A stretch of DNA of 64,000 bases from Rhodanobacter sp. (GCA_030148505.1 JASBTI010000029.1:21101-85100); one strand, 5' to 3'; counted from the stretch's first letter, positions 26,556 to 34,531 are shown. Notes: generated from the sequence alone by a model not told the origin. Program-made: numbers and translations.

Positions 26556-27758
26556 GTGATCATCAAGCCCAGAGTGCGCGGATTCATCTGTATCACGGCC
26601 CATCCGGTCGGTTGCGAGCACAACGTGCTGGACCAGATCAAGGTCACCCAGGCCACTGGCCACGACAAGGCCAAGGGGCCCAAGCGAGTGCTGGTGATCG
26701 GCGCCTCTACCGGCTACGGCCTGGCCTCGCGCATCACCGCCGCGTTCGGCTATGGCGCCGCCACGCTCGGCGTGTTCTTCGAAAAGCCCAGCAGCCATGA
26801 AAAAACCGGCACCGCGGGCTGGTACAACGCCGCCGCCTTCGACAAGGCCGCCAAGCAGGCCGGCCTGATCGCCAAGTCGATCAACGGCGACGCGTTCTCC
26901 CACGAGACCCGCGCCAAGGCCATCGAGATCATCAAGAACGACCTCGGCGGCCCGATCGATCTGGTCGTGTACTCGCTGGCCTCACCCGTACGCAAGCTGC
27001 CCGACACCGGCGAAGTGGTGCGCTCGGCGCTCAAGACCATCGGCGAAACCTTCACCAACACCTCGGTCGACACCAACAAAGACACCGTGATCGAAGCCAG
27101 CATCGAGCCGGCTACCGAGCAGGAAATCAAGGACACCGTCACCGTCATGGGCGGCGAAGACTGGGCGCTGTGGATCGACGCGCTCAGCGCCGCCGGCGTG
27201 CTGGCCGAGCATGCCAAGACCATCGCCTACAGCTACATCGGCACCGAGATCACCTGGCCGATGTACTGGCACGGCACCCTCGGTCAGGCCAAGCAGCATC
27301 TGGACAACACCGCCAAGCAACTGCGCAGCCGCCACCCAGGTCTCGAAGCCTACGTCGGCGTGATGAAGTCCGTCGTCACCCAAGCCAGCGCCGCGATCCC
27401 GGTGATTCCGCTGTACGTGTCCATCGCCTTCAAGATCATGAAGGAGAAAGGCACCCACGAAGGCCCGATCGAGCAGGCCAACCGCCTGTTCCACGACCGG
27501 CTGTACCGCGCCGACGGCGCCGCGCCGGCGACCGACGACGAAGGGCGTTTGCGGTTGGATGACTGGGAGCTGCGCGACGAGGTGCAGGACGCTTGCAAGA
27601 CGCTCTGGCCCACCGTCACCACCGAGAACCTGCGCGAGATCACCGATTACGCCGGCTACAAGCACGAGTTTTTGCAGTTGTTCGGGTTTGATCGCTCGGA
27701 TGTGGATTACGAGGCCGAGGTTGAGGCGGATCGGCGGTTTGATTGTGTGGAGGGGTGA
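26556..27758 (+). CDS. fabV: NAD(P)H-dependent trans-2-enoyl-ACP/CoA reductase FabV
   Basis: FabV performs the last step of the fatty-acid elongation cycle and replaces or backs up FabI; it is typically insensitive to triclosan. The NADH motif is [15 protein letters not shown] (about 47-61), and the active-site region is [15 protein letters not shown] with the following lysine in LGQAKQHL. The start is GTG at 26556, giving [12 protein letters not shown], the family N-terminus; no upstream ATG fits. The length of 400 residues is normal. FabV is widespread in Xanthomonadales. Confidence 0.95.
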   Translation: MIIKPRVRGFICITAHPVGCEHNVLDQIKVTQATGHDKAKGPKRVLVIGASTGYGLASRITAAFGYGAATLGVFFEKPSSHEKTGTAGWYNAAAFDKAAKQAGLIAKSINGDAFSHETRAKAIEIIKNDLGGPIDLVVYSLASPVRKLPDTGEVVRSALKTIGETFTNTSVDTNKDTVIEASIEPATEQEIKDTVTVMGGEDWALWIDALSAAGVLAEHAKTIAYSYIGTEITWPMYWHGTLGQAKQHLDNTAKQLRSRHPGLEAYVGVMKSVVTQASAAIPVIPLYVSIAFKIMKEKGTHEGPIEQANRLFHDRLYRADGAAPATDDEGRLRLDDWELRDEVQDACKTLWPTVTTENLREITDYAGYKHEFLQLFGFDRSDVDYEAEVEADRRFDCVEG

Positions 27759-27833
27759 GGGGCTTGGTGGTCACTGAAGCTGCAGGCTCGGTGGCTGCTG
27801 CTTACGATTCTCTAAACACGTTGCCCCTGGATT

Positions 27834-27960
27834 TTGTGCTTCTATCCCAGGAGCGAACAGCTCAGCCTGACGCCAGCTCAGAAAGTGGCGTTTCGTAGAA
27901 TCATCGAGCCGTGGAGGTCATCGTGGACGCCAAAGATTTTGCCATCCTCTTCGAAAGCGT
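27834..27960 (+). pseudogene. Remnant of a RelE/HigB-like toxin, C-terminal tail only
   Basis: In one frame the DNA encodes FYPRSEQLSLTPAQKVAFRR and then IIEPWR, which matches the usual RelE/HigB tail (Y-x-K-x-E-x-x-x-L-T-x-x-Q). The rest of the toxin is missing upstream, where I see no related coding sequence. The 101 bases from 27843 to 27943 are homologous without gaps to 35159-35259 in this window, so both derive from one module family. Confidence 0.6.
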
Positions 27961-28090
27961 GAGCCAGATGGACGAGATCGTTCACGGCGTGCGAGAGCCA
28001 TCGCGCGAAATCCATATCGATGCCATCCGGGTTACCGATATCCGAAAAGCCACCGGACTGTTGCCGGCGGAACAAGTAATTCGCGCTTGA
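27923..28090 (+). pseudogene. Truncated XRE-type antitoxin (HigA family) N-terminus
   Basis: A GTG-started 55-codon frame encodes VDAKDFAILFESVSQMDEIV and continues to a segment like VTDIRKATGLLP. This is the N-terminal half of antitoxins that pair with RelE/HigB toxins, where the last part is the beginning of the helix-turn-helix. The frame ends at 28088 before the rest of the DNA-binding domain. A GGAGG ribosome-binding site precedes the GTG. Together with the toxin tail it is a decayed module. Confidence 0.6.
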
Positions 28091-28091
28091 A

Positions 28092-28114
28092 CCCTCTCCC
28101 CGCCGGGGAGAGGG
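28092..28114. repeat. Ten-base-pair perfect hairpin of the CCCTCTCCCC type
   Basis: CCCTCTCCCC and GGGGAGAGGG enclose a GCC loop, followed by CAGGGTGAGGGG. This is a very common dispersed hairpin of proteobacterial genomes. It lies two bases after the truncated antitoxin. Confidence 0.7.
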
Positions 28115-28199
28115 CAGGGTGAGGGGCCGGGCGCTAGCACGCACAGTTTGGGCTGTTCCGACTTTGGCCGTACTATCAACGCAACGCCGAGGTAACCCC

Positions 28200-28406
28200 A
28201 TGACCGAAATCGTGTTCCTTGTTGAAGATGCCGCCGAAGGGGGGCTTGTTGCCCGGGCACTCGGGCATTCCATCCACACCGATGCCGACAGCTACGATGA
28301 ATTGCGCCAGCAGGTGCGCGATGCAGTGCAGTGCCATTTCGACGCCAGCGAACGTCCGACCATGATCCGGCTGCACTACGTCAAGGATGAAGTCCTCGCC
28401 GCATGA
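28200..28406 (+). CDS. Small HicB-like protein (DUF1902-type antitoxin-like)
   Basis: The 68-residue protein MTEIVFLVEDAAEGGLVARA and onwards has the single beta-alpha-beta fold pattern of HicB/DUF1902 antitoxin-like proteins, often misnamed 2-oxoisovalerate dehydrogenase in annotations. It ends VKDEVLAA. A HicA-type toxin normally follows; here the next ATG (28403, overlapping the stop) opens only a 35-codon frame without HicA features, so the partner seems lost. Start at 28200 follows GAGGTAACCCC. Function as an antitoxin is inferred. Confidence 0.7.
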   Translation: MTEIVFLVEDAAEGGLVARALGHSIHTDADSYDELRQQVRDAVQCHFDASERPTMIRLHYVKDEVLAA

Positions 28407-28529
28407 AATCGCCGTCGACCGAAGAGGAAATTGTCGGCCAGTCGCTGGTCGGCGGCCACGTATCCGGAGAGGGGCACCCGATGGGGAAGCGGCCCGGGTT
28501 CGAGGTTTGAAGAACACAAAGGCGGGGAT

Positions 28530-28551
28530 TTAACTTCCTCCGTCCCGGTTT
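28530..28551 (-). repeat. GGGACGGAGG repeat, copy a (reverse orientation)
   Basis: The plus strand reads ACTTCCTCCGTCCCGGTTT, the reverse complement of the copy at 30229. It lies 18 bases before the HipA-like kinase gene. With the copy at 30229-30250 it forms an inverted pair around the kinase gene and its partner. Confidence 0.7.
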
Positions 28552-28569
28552 CACCACAGGGGAGTCAGG

Positions 28570-29337
28570 ATGCCGCAGATTCAACGCGGGATACTTACAT
28601 CGGTTCTAGGGCCTGCTGATGAGGGCATCCGAGGTTCCGTGCGTGGACTCGTATTCCTTGGAACATCGAGTGTGGAAGCTTACGTCAAGCAAATTGAGCC
28701 GCGAGAAATTCTCGTCGAGTGCATTTGTGCTCTGCTAGCACGCCAGCTCAGTTTGGAGGCGCCCGAGCCCTTAGTTGTATTTGTTCCTGGAGCTCTTAAC
28801 CAGACCGGTGCAGATGCGTTGGCTTTTGGAAGCATTGCCGTTTCGCATGGGAACTTGCGACCTTGGTTAACCCAGCTTGGCGATGCTGCGGTGTTGCGCC
28901 GATTGCGCGAGTGGGCTGACATTATCCCTGCGGCGTGCTTTGATGAGTGGATCGCCAACAATGACCGGCATGGTGGCAACATCCTTTACGACGGAAAGGA
29001 CACTTTCTGGCTCATTGATCACGGTATGGCCATTGCTGCCAACCTGACAGCTGATGAAGCGGTGCGCAATCTCCTTTTTAGTGCGGCTACTGATGGCCTG
29101 GGAGAGGCAGATTTGTTGTTGATGAAGCCCAAGGCGCTAGGGGTGATGGACGATTACGTGGAGCGAGCCGTCCAGCCGGTCATGGATCAAATTCCTTCTG
29201 GCATATGGGCCGAAGAGTGGCTGAACGCGATTAGTGAATGGCTTGAAGCGCGACAGACTCACCTTGTGAGATTGGCTGACTCTAGAGTGCCGGCCCGCCA
29301 AGGAAACTTGCTGTTGGGAGGCGGTAATGGATCTTAA
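28570..29337 (+). CDS. HipA-like kinase (HipA_2 type)
   Basis: The 255-residue protein has the protein-kinase-like core of the short HipA family. Visible residues are the putative ATP lysine K40 (VEAYVK), catalytic loop D132 and N137 (WIANNDRHGGNIL) and metal-binding D150 (FWLIDHGMA), all intact. HipA-type enzymes phosphorylate proteins and slow growth; the target here is unknown. There is no HipB-like repressor next to it. Instead an unknown 296-residue gene overlaps by 11 bases, so the two are coupled. GC content and codon use are lower than in the core genome, and inverted repeats flank the pair, suggesting a mobile unit. Confidence 0.75.
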   Translation: MPQIQRGILTSVLGPADEGIRGSVRGLVFLGTSSVEAYVKQIEPREILVECICALLARQLSLEAPEPLVVFVPGALNQTGADALAFGSIAVSHGNLRPWLTQLGDAAVLRRLREWADIIPAACFDEWIANNDRHGGNILYDGKDTFWLIDHGMAIAANLTADEAVRNLLFSAATDGLGEADLLLMKPKALGVMDDYVERAVQPVMDQIPSGIWAEEWLNAISEWLEARQTHLVRLADSRVPARQGNLLLGGGNGS

Positions 29338-30217
29338 GCATATGTTTCCGTCCCCTCCATCGGTGAGTGCTGAATGGGCGCCCGTCTACATTGAGCCCTT
29401 GCATGGGAGTGGAGAGCGCTTCGTGGTTGCCGTCGTCTGCCGCGATGACGGTGGCCGTGGTGAAGCGAAGTTGGCCGTTCGCGCCTCAGTTTTGAAATGC
29501 ATGTATGGAGAGCAAGCTGGCTACGTACTTGGCTTAGCTGAACTCACCATTGAATCATTCCACGATCATTTGATGTCTGGCGGCAACATTTGCACCTGGG
29601 TGCCCCCATCCAAAAACTGCCATATGGGGGTGATTCGCGTTGCTTATGGGGAAAGTCTGGATTCCATCCTAAATCAGGGCGTCCGATTGACGGCGAGCCT
29701 TGCGGGAGATGTTTCCATGGAGTTGCCCGCGCAGGAAGGTAATGGCGAGGTGTCCGCGATGCAGGTGGACCGTTTTGTCCAGCAAGTGAAAGCGACAGTA
29801 AAGCTGCGAGTGCAAGATTTCGAATCACGGTTCAATCGAACGGTGGTGGTTCGCCAGGGCGCAGAGCCAACGTCCATTGGCTATCTTGGTGTGCAAATTG
29901 CCGCCAACTTCGATGTACTCATTCCAGATTACTCGCTTACGAAAAAACGCACGCGAGCAAAAGCAAAGTTACTCGACTTGCAGGCGCTTAAGGACCAGGT
30001 GGATTTGGCTGGAGGCCGGCATGCCTATGAGCTGATGCTCTGGGTGCCTCCGCAAAGCAGTCCTCTTTACTCAGAGGCCGACTTTCGTAAGAGTGAGTCG
30101 GTGTTCGTGGAGCTCCAGGAAATCGGCGATAAGCACAGTCTTCGAGTGGAAAAGATGGATTCGCCCGAGCAGGCCGCACGACGTATTTTTTCCGCGGAGG
30201 GGATTGGAACTGGCTAG
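29327..30217 (+). CDS. Unknown partner of the HipA-like kinase
   Basis: I do not recognise this 296-residue protein. It has no signal peptide or membrane segment and is predicted soluble with mixed alpha/beta content. The N-terminal third (VYIEPLHGSGERFVVAVVCR) recalls the start of DUF3037-type proteins that also accompany short HipA-like kinases, but the resemblance is weak. The middle has a basic patch (YSLTKKRTRAKAKLLDLQAL, about 206-225). The start overlaps the kinase gene by 11 bases, and an AAACCGGAACGGAGGAAGT repeat begins 11 bases after its stop. It is probably an antidote, substrate or effector of the kinase. Confidence 0.7.
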   Translation: MDLKHMFPSPPSVSAEWAPVYIEPLHGSGERFVVAVVCRDDGGRGEAKLAVRASVLKCMYGEQAGYVLGLAELTIESFHDHLMSGGNICTWVPPSKNCHMGVIRVAYGESLDSILNQGVRLTASLAGDVSMELPAQEGNGEVSAMQVDRFVQQVKATVKLRVQDFESRFNRTVVVRQGAEPTSIGYLGVQIAANFDVLIPDYSLTKKRTRAKAKLLDLQALKDQVDLAGGRHAYELMLWVPPQSSPLYSEADFRKSESVFVELQEIGDKHSLRVEKMDSPEQAARRIFSAEGIGTG

Positions 30218-30228
30218 TTCGTCCGCGG

Positions 30229-30250
30229 AAACCGGAACGGAGGAAGTTCA
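30229..30250 (+). repeat. GGGACGGAGG repeat, copy b (forward orientation)
   Basis: AAACCGGAACGGAGGAAGT is the inverted partner of copy a at 28530-28551, with two or three mismatches over 22 bases. It begins 11 bases after the stop of the kinase partner gene. Confidence 0.7.
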
Positions 30251-30331
30251 CCGCAGTCGAAGCTGTTTTCGGCTCGCTCAGGCCAAGCAGATCTTCATGT
30301 GCTTACCTAGCAGCCGGGTAAACCGCCGGGT

Positions 30332-30353
30332 AAACCGGGACGGAGGACGTTAA
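30332..30353 (+). repeat. GGGACGGAGG repeat, copy c (forward orientation)
   Basis: AAACCGGGACGGAGGACGTT followed by AA lies in the 263-base gap between the kinase pair and the nuclease-helicase gene. This gap also has a degenerate pair of CTTCATGTGCT motifs (30292 and 30394) and no gene that I can support. Confidence 0.65.
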
Positions 30354-30442
30354 ATGCTGGAGGGGGTATTTCGATACGATCCTGCCGCCCAAGCCTTCAT
30401 GTGCTCACCGGGCGGCCCAAGGTCTTTCTGACTTAGTTCGCC

Positions 30443-30464
30443 TAACTTTCTCTGTCCCGATTTC
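30443..30464 (-). repeat. GGGACGGAGG repeat, copy f (reverse orientation)
   Basis: The plus strand reads TAACTTTCTCTGTCCCGATT, three mismatches from copy a. It ends 17 bases before the nuclease-helicase start, almost the same distance as copy a to the kinase start (18 bases). Confidence 0.6.
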
Positions 30465-30480
30465 GGACTATTTTAGAAAT

Positions 30481-31959
30481 ATGACAAAAACTATCAACCT
30501 CCTGTCCCTAATACAATCTAAGAGACACCTCGACCAAAGCGAATACGAGAAATACGCTGCCCGCCATGGGATTGAGATACGAGCCAATGAGGTTGATGAC
30601 TTATATTCGTTAGCGGAGACATTGCGAGGCAATAACCCCGATGACCGCCTATTCGATCGACATTACGTTGGTTATCGGATTCCTCAGATCGGGAAGGAGT
30701 TTGACTTACTACGATTCGGCGAGAACTACCATGTCAATATCGAGATTAAGGCCGATTGCGAAATCGCTAAGATGCAGCGACAACTCCGTAGGAACAAGTA
30801 TTATCTAGGTTATCTTGGGAATAGCATATTTTACGTATCGTATTCCTCCCTGACACAGCAGTTCTTTATGCTTAATAATGACGACAACCTGGATGAGGTG
30901 ACAAGAGAGGAAGTAAGAGATCTGTTGGTATCTCAAGTCATCGAAGAAACCACGCCGATAGATGATAGGTTCAATCCATCAAATTACCTTGTTTCACCCT
31001 TCAACTCTCCCAGTAAATTCTTACTTGGACACTATTTTTTGACGTCTCAGCAAGAGGATGTAAAGCACCAGATAATGACATTGCTTGGGAGTGGCGCGCT
31101 AAGTGTATTTGTTTCCCTAACAGGAGCCGCAGGCACAGGTAAGACGTTGCTTGCATACGATATAGTTGCGGACCTAACGCGCGCGGGTCGGACGCCACTT
31201 ATTGTTCATTGCGGAAAACTCAATGACGGCCACCAAGCGTTGATTGATGCTGGATGGAAAATTATTTCGATAAGAGACGTGGCGCGTCAAGATTTGAGGA
31301 GCTTTGGTCCCATCTTGCTTGATGAGGCTCAACGCATTCGACCTCATCAATTCGTTGACGTAGTGGCACGCATCACTTCAAGTGTTGGCCAGTGCATCTT
31401 CTCGTACGATCGATCCCAGACACTTGATGATCAAGAGACTAGAAATGATATTGGTGCTCAGATTACGGCTATTCCTGGAATATCCAGCTTCTCCCTCTCT
31501 GAAAAAATACGCACCAATAAGGAAATAGCTAATTTCATTAAATCTTTTGTAAACAATAATAGAGGAATAAATGTCAAAGACACAGGTAATATAGAGCTCG
31601 TCTATTTCAGTAGCTCGGAGGACGCAATTCAGCATTTAGGCTCACTGGACACGACCAAGTGGAAGGTTATCAGGTTCACCCCGTCGCAATATCAAAGAGA
31701 ACACCACGAGACCTACTCGGCGGGAATATCGAGCACCTCGCACGATGTCATTGGGCAAGAGTTCGATGGCGTGGCTGTTATTGTTGATCAGTTTTTTTCT
31801 TACAATCATCAAGGCAACCTTGTCTATACGGGTCGCGCATATTATCAACCTGCAAAAATGTTGTTTCAGAACATGACTAGGGCCAGAGCCAGACTGCGGC
31901 TGATAATCATCAACAATCCCATAATTCTCAACGCCTGTATGAAAATTTTTGACAGCTAA
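30481..31959 (+). CDS. PD-(D/E)XK nuclease-like / DUF2075 superfamily 1 helicase fusion
   Basis: The 492-residue protein joins an N-terminal restriction-nuclease-like region to a C-terminal helicase. In the first part E73-F-D75 (GKEFDLLRF) and E88-I-K90 (VNIEIKAD) form a PD-(D/E)XK pattern. The helicase part resembles DUF2075/Schlafen-like superfamily 1 ATPases: Walker A GAAGTGKT at 215-222, Walker B ILLDEAQR at 278-285, and late motifs SHDVIGQEFDGVAVIVD and NMTRARARLRL. The gene is clearly AT-richer than its surroundings, lies in the accessory island as a single gene, and is preceded by a GGGACGGAGG repeat. Nuclease-helicase fusions of this kind are typical of phage defence; no function is shown for this one. 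Confidence 0.8.
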   Translation: MTKTINLLSLIQSKRHLDQSEYEKYAARHGIEIRANEVDDLYSLAETLRGNNPDDRLFDRHYVGYRIPQIGKEFDLLRFGENYHVNIEIKADCEIAKMQRQLRRNKYYLGYLGNSIFYVSYSSLTQQFFMLNNDDNLDEVTREEVRDLLVSQVIEETTPIDDRFNPSNYLVSPFNSPSKFLLGHYFLTSQQEDVKHQIMTLLGSGALSVFVSLTGAAGTGKTLLAYDIVADLTRAGRTPLIVHCGKLNDGHQALIDAGWKIISIRDVARQDLRSFGPILLDEAQRIRPHQFVDVVARITSSVGQCIFSYDRSQTLDDQETRNDIGAQITAIPGISSFSLSEKIRTNKEIANFIKSFVNNNRGINVKDTGNIELVYFSSSEDAIQHLGSLDTTKWKVIRFTPSQYQREHHETYSAGISSTSHDVIGQEFDGVAVIVDQFFSYNHQGNLVYTGRAYYQPAKMLFQNMTRARARLRLIIINNPIILNACMKIFDS

Positions 31960-32005
31960 CCGGGTCACCATTTTGCCGCCTGGGTGTCCAAAAAAGGTGT
32001 CACAA

Positions 32006-32032
32006 AAAAGGTGTCAGGGACAATTTCTGACA
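32006..32032 (+). repeat. 27-base direct repeat, copy 1
   Basis: The sequence ends GGGACAATTTCTGACA and recurs at 32922-32948 with two mismatches (GGTGTCAGGG against GGCGCCAGGG). A second direct repeat, CAGGTCTAGCTTCG, follows both copies (32216 and 33030). Repeats of this style adjoin REP-associated transposase genes in related genomes, but no transposase gene remains here. Confidence 0.65.
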
Positions 32033-32384
32033 AGAGATGGGCTCTTTGCATGAGGGGAAGACGCGGCTCGCGCTGATCGTTGAAGGACGAGTGCTGCGTG
32101 AACCTGTCGGGCGTGGCCCGACTTACACGATTTGATCTTGCCAGGGTTTCGCCGTCGTGGTGCAGCGGGGCAAGTGCAATCCCGTTCAAAGGTGTCCGTC
32201 AAACCAGGGCCATCTCAGGTCTAGCTTCGCAGCATTGCGATACATCCTGTTTATGATTGGCGGCTGTGCTGTAGAGAAATGGTGTCGGGTGAGGGGTTCC
32301 GGAGAAGGAAGTGGTCTATGCCTACCTCTTTTGTCATTCAATAATTGCCTGGTTCAACAGCTTTCGTGCGCTGTTGGCGCGCGA

Positions 32385-32854
32385 GTGACTTTCTCTTGCG
32401 TGGTCAAGATAAAGTCACCAAAGAGAAAGCCCCCCCCCCTCGGCGCTTGCCGGGCTGTGCCCGACAAGTCCGTGAGTCGCGGCCGGGCTTTTCGACAGCA
32501 CATCCGTGCCTTGGCGAAAAGGAGCCGACATTAATGTCGACTCCCCTGCGGGCCTGTCGTCCACGACTCACCGCCTCACAAGGAATTGAAGATCAAAGGC
32601 AACAGCAACAGCTTTGGCGCGCGCAAGCGTGCTGCCTTTGACGTTCACTCCCCTCTGCAGCGGCGGGCGGGCGTAGGAAAGGCCCGCAGGGTGAGCGGCA
32701 TGGATGCCGGTCAGTTTGTCGTCAGTCCATGGACGGACTGCCGACAAACCCCCGGAGCCCGACCGCGTACTTTTCGGGCGGCAAGCCCGGAAAGCGCGGA
32801 AGCGGGGTGGCCTCTCTTTGGGTTACGTTTCTCTGGCCATGCAGAGAAAGGTGA
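32385..32854. mobile_element. 470-base palindrome-ended dispersed repeat element, non-coding
   Basis: The left end is a hairpin, GTGACTTT (32385-32392) with AAAGTCAC (32411-32418), followed by CAAAGAGAAAG. The right end is a hairpin TTTCTCTG (32828-32835) with CAGAGAAA (32842-32849), then GGTGAC. The two ends are roughly inverted copies of each other. The body contains several GC-rich dyads. Long open frames here look like by-products of base composition. The layout resembles large repeats scattered through Xanthomonadales genomes. It lies between the two 27-base direct repeats. Confidence 0.6.
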
Positions 32855-32921
32855 CTCGCCCTCCGCAGGAGGACGAAAGCTCTTGAACCTAGAGAATGGT
32901 GTCAGGGTCATCGGACTGCGC

Positions 32922-32948
32922 AAAAGGCGCCAGGGACAATTTCTGACA
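32922..32948 (+). repeat. 27-base direct repeat, copy 2
   Basis: This is the second copy of the repeat at 32006-32032, in the same orientation. The related CAGGTCTAGCTTCG follows at 33030. The region 31960-33086 therefore consists of duplicated repeat debris without a gene that I can support. Confidence 0.65.
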
Positions 32949-33086
32949 TGCGGGAGCTGGTTGCAATCTAGCTATCTAGGTCGGAGCCCCTTAAACCCGT
33001 CCCTTTTTGCGCGAGCAACGAGCAAGCGTCAGGTCTAGCTTCGTAGCATCCAAGGCCGTGGCAGAAGGCGATCAAGGGCTACAAAG

Positions 33087-33332
33087 CTACACTTTATCGT
33101 GTGCTCGCTTGAGCCCGGAAGCCGGCTCCAGCAGATGCGCAGGACTCACCTTCAGGGCTTTTGCAAGCCTATAAATGTTCAGTAGCGCAATGTTGCGCTG
33201 ACCGCGCTCGACGCCCCCGAGATAGCTGCGGGCGAGCCCGCTTTCGAGTGCAAGGCTCTCCTGGGAGAAACCCTTTGCCTTGCGGACTTCTGCCAAGCGC
33301 TGGCCGAAGATTGTTCTGGGATCTATGGCCAT
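33087..33332 (-). CDS. Small XRE-family transcriptional regulator
   Basis: The 81-residue protein is one helix-turn-helix domain: RLAEVRKAKGFSQESLALES, then GLARSYLGGVERGQRNIALL. It resembles restriction-modification controller (C) proteins and small phage-type repressors. It has no methylase or nuclease partner nearby. About 60 bases upstream of its start are two TATAAGT boxes that could be its operator. The neighbouring divergent gene at 33588 is a possible target. Its role is inferred from the fold only. Confidence 0.85.
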   Translation of the reverse strand: MAIDPRTIFGQRLAEVRKAKGFSQESLALESGLARSYLGGVERGQRNIALLNIYRLAKALKVSPAHLLEPASGLKRAHDKV

Positions 33333-33394
33333 CGTGCGCTGTCCTCGGTCGTCGTAGGCCAGCCTAGGGAGGGCGGCGCTATGAGGCCACGTCT

Positions 33395-33419
33395 TATAAG
33401 TTCACTCTCTATAAGTGAC
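33395..33419. promoter_or_regulatory. Tandem TATAAGT boxes, candidate operator of the XRE regulator
   Basis: TATAAGTTCA (33395-33404) and TATAAGTGAC (33410-33419) are spaced 15 bases apart in the region between the divergent XRE gene and the 33588 gene. Direct or dyad boxes of this kind are usual for C-protein-like regulators. The AT-rich boxes could also be part of the promoters. Confidence 0.45.
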
Positions 33420-33587
33420 AAATTGAGCAAGGCGTACTAGGATCGAGTCTGGGAGATAGCTGTGGTTGCTGGGGGCATGAACCGATGCGATACCCGTGTC
33501 GAAATACACCCGCCAGATGCTAGCGATTTCGAACCTCCCGACTTCCTGTCCGCGTGGACGGGCATTTCATTGGACGAGGAGGCGAGC

Positions 33588-34262
33588 ATGTCGACGAGCG
33601 AATCGGATGATCTGGAAACGACCGGCTATTTCCTGCCGGAGGACAGCCAGTTCCGGCTGAAGAAGGCGGGCGAGTATGTGGAGTTTCTGGCCAACCTGGC
33701 GCGACCGCGCATGGCAGACGAGGCCATGGAGTGTTTCGCGGAGATTCGCCCGGGCGAAGTGGCGATCTGTCTGGAACTGCTGCAGGAGCAGATCGCTCAG
33801 GTACTGGGCGAACTCTCCTGGCCGGCAGCGCGTCGCAATCGGGCGGCAGCATGCGGGGGCGCTGCGGACGCGGAGGCTGACACCGAAGCTGCGGAACCGA
33901 ATGCCGCCGAGCCGGTGATGTATGAGGCAGGCGAGCGCTACGTGGCCGGCGTCACCCTGGATCAAATCGATGAGATCAAACTGCTGCTGAGCAGCCTCCG
34001 AGCCCTTGGCAATGTGGTGACCTGCAGCGATCACGCCGAGTTATCCGACGTCACGCTATCGATCATGGGGGATGCCATCGTCCGCGACACGGAGAAGCTG
34101 CGCGACATCATCCGTGACATCTATGGCGAGCAGCGGCTGCAACCGCCACACGGTACTGAAACCGGCGTGCGCGAAGAGTGGGCCAGCTACCTCGCACTAC
34201 CTGCGCGCTTGGGCGCGGGAGGCCCATGGCATGTCGTGCCGCAGCACCGGACATGTCATTAG
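33588..34262 (+). CDS. Hypothetical protein of the Xanthomonadales accessory type
   Basis: I do not recognise a functional family in this 224-residue acidic, soluble protein. It has two helical parts (FRLKKAGEYVEFLANLARP and LDQIDEIKLLLSSLRALGNV) separated by an Ala/Glu-rich linker (about 85-105). The frame is open from 33462, but the ATG at 33588 has a GAGGAGG ribosome-binding site seven bases upstream, so I prefer it. The extra upstream residues are not obviously part of the same domain. It lies divergent from the XRE regulator, which may control it. The last 30 residues look variable. Confidence 0.6.
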   Translation: MSTSESDDLETTGYFLPEDSQFRLKKAGEYVEFLANLARPRMADEAMECFAEIRPGEVAICLELLQEQIAQVLGELSWPAARRNRAAACGGAADAEADTEAAEPNAAEPVMYEAGERYVAGVTLDQIDEIKLLLSSLRALGNVVTCSDHAELSDVTLSIMGDAIVRDTEKLRDIIRDIYGEQRLQPPHGTETGVREEWASYLALPARLGAGGPWHVVPQHRTCH

Positions 34263-34309
34263 CCGGGAGTCATGGCGATCGCCTGCCAGCCGGCGTGTTA
34301 CGCAGGGGC

Positions 34310-34407
34310 GGGCGCCGTGGGCGGCGCCCCGATTGAACAAAAGCGGTCTCGGCTTCACGCGCAGCTGCTTGAATTTGGAAGGAACCGGGAAGGCGTGTCC
34401 CGGTTTT
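34310..34407 (+). terminator. Two hairpins after the 33588 gene
   Basis: GGGCGCCG (34310-34317) pairs with CGGCGCCC (34322-34329), and AACCGGGA (34383-34390) pairs with TCCCGGTT (34398-34405), the latter followed by a short T run. The second is the better terminator candidate. The 269 bases between the 33588 gene and the TA module hold no gene. Confidence 0.5.
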
Positions 34408-34486
34408 CCCAAAAAACGCATCGCTGGGCGAACGGCGTCTTGAGGCCGTCTAGGGCACCTTTGCCTATGATTTGCCCCGGTCGCTG

Positions 34487-34511
34487 AATTGCGCCAATAT
34501 GTATCGCAATT
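34487..34511. promoter_or_regulatory. Inverted repeat operator of the intact TA module
   Basis: AATTGCG (34487-34493) and CGCAATT (34505-34511) are perfect inverted arms with an 11-base spacer, 20 bases before the antitoxin start. Antitoxins of type II modules commonly repress their own promoter from such a dyad. Confidence 0.6.
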
Positions 34512-34531
34512 GCAGCGCATCAGGAGTTGCT

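Noticed and set aside
28403..28510. 35-codon frame overlapping the HicB-like stop, in the position of hicA
   Set aside because: It has none of the HicA features (no G-SH or histidine motif) and is too short; probably a remnant or chance frame.
32157..33038. Open frames in the repeat debris (for example 32157-32534 and 32586-33038)
   Set aside because: They overlap hairpins and repeats on both strands, have no ribosome-binding site or family pattern, and their composition follows the repeat.
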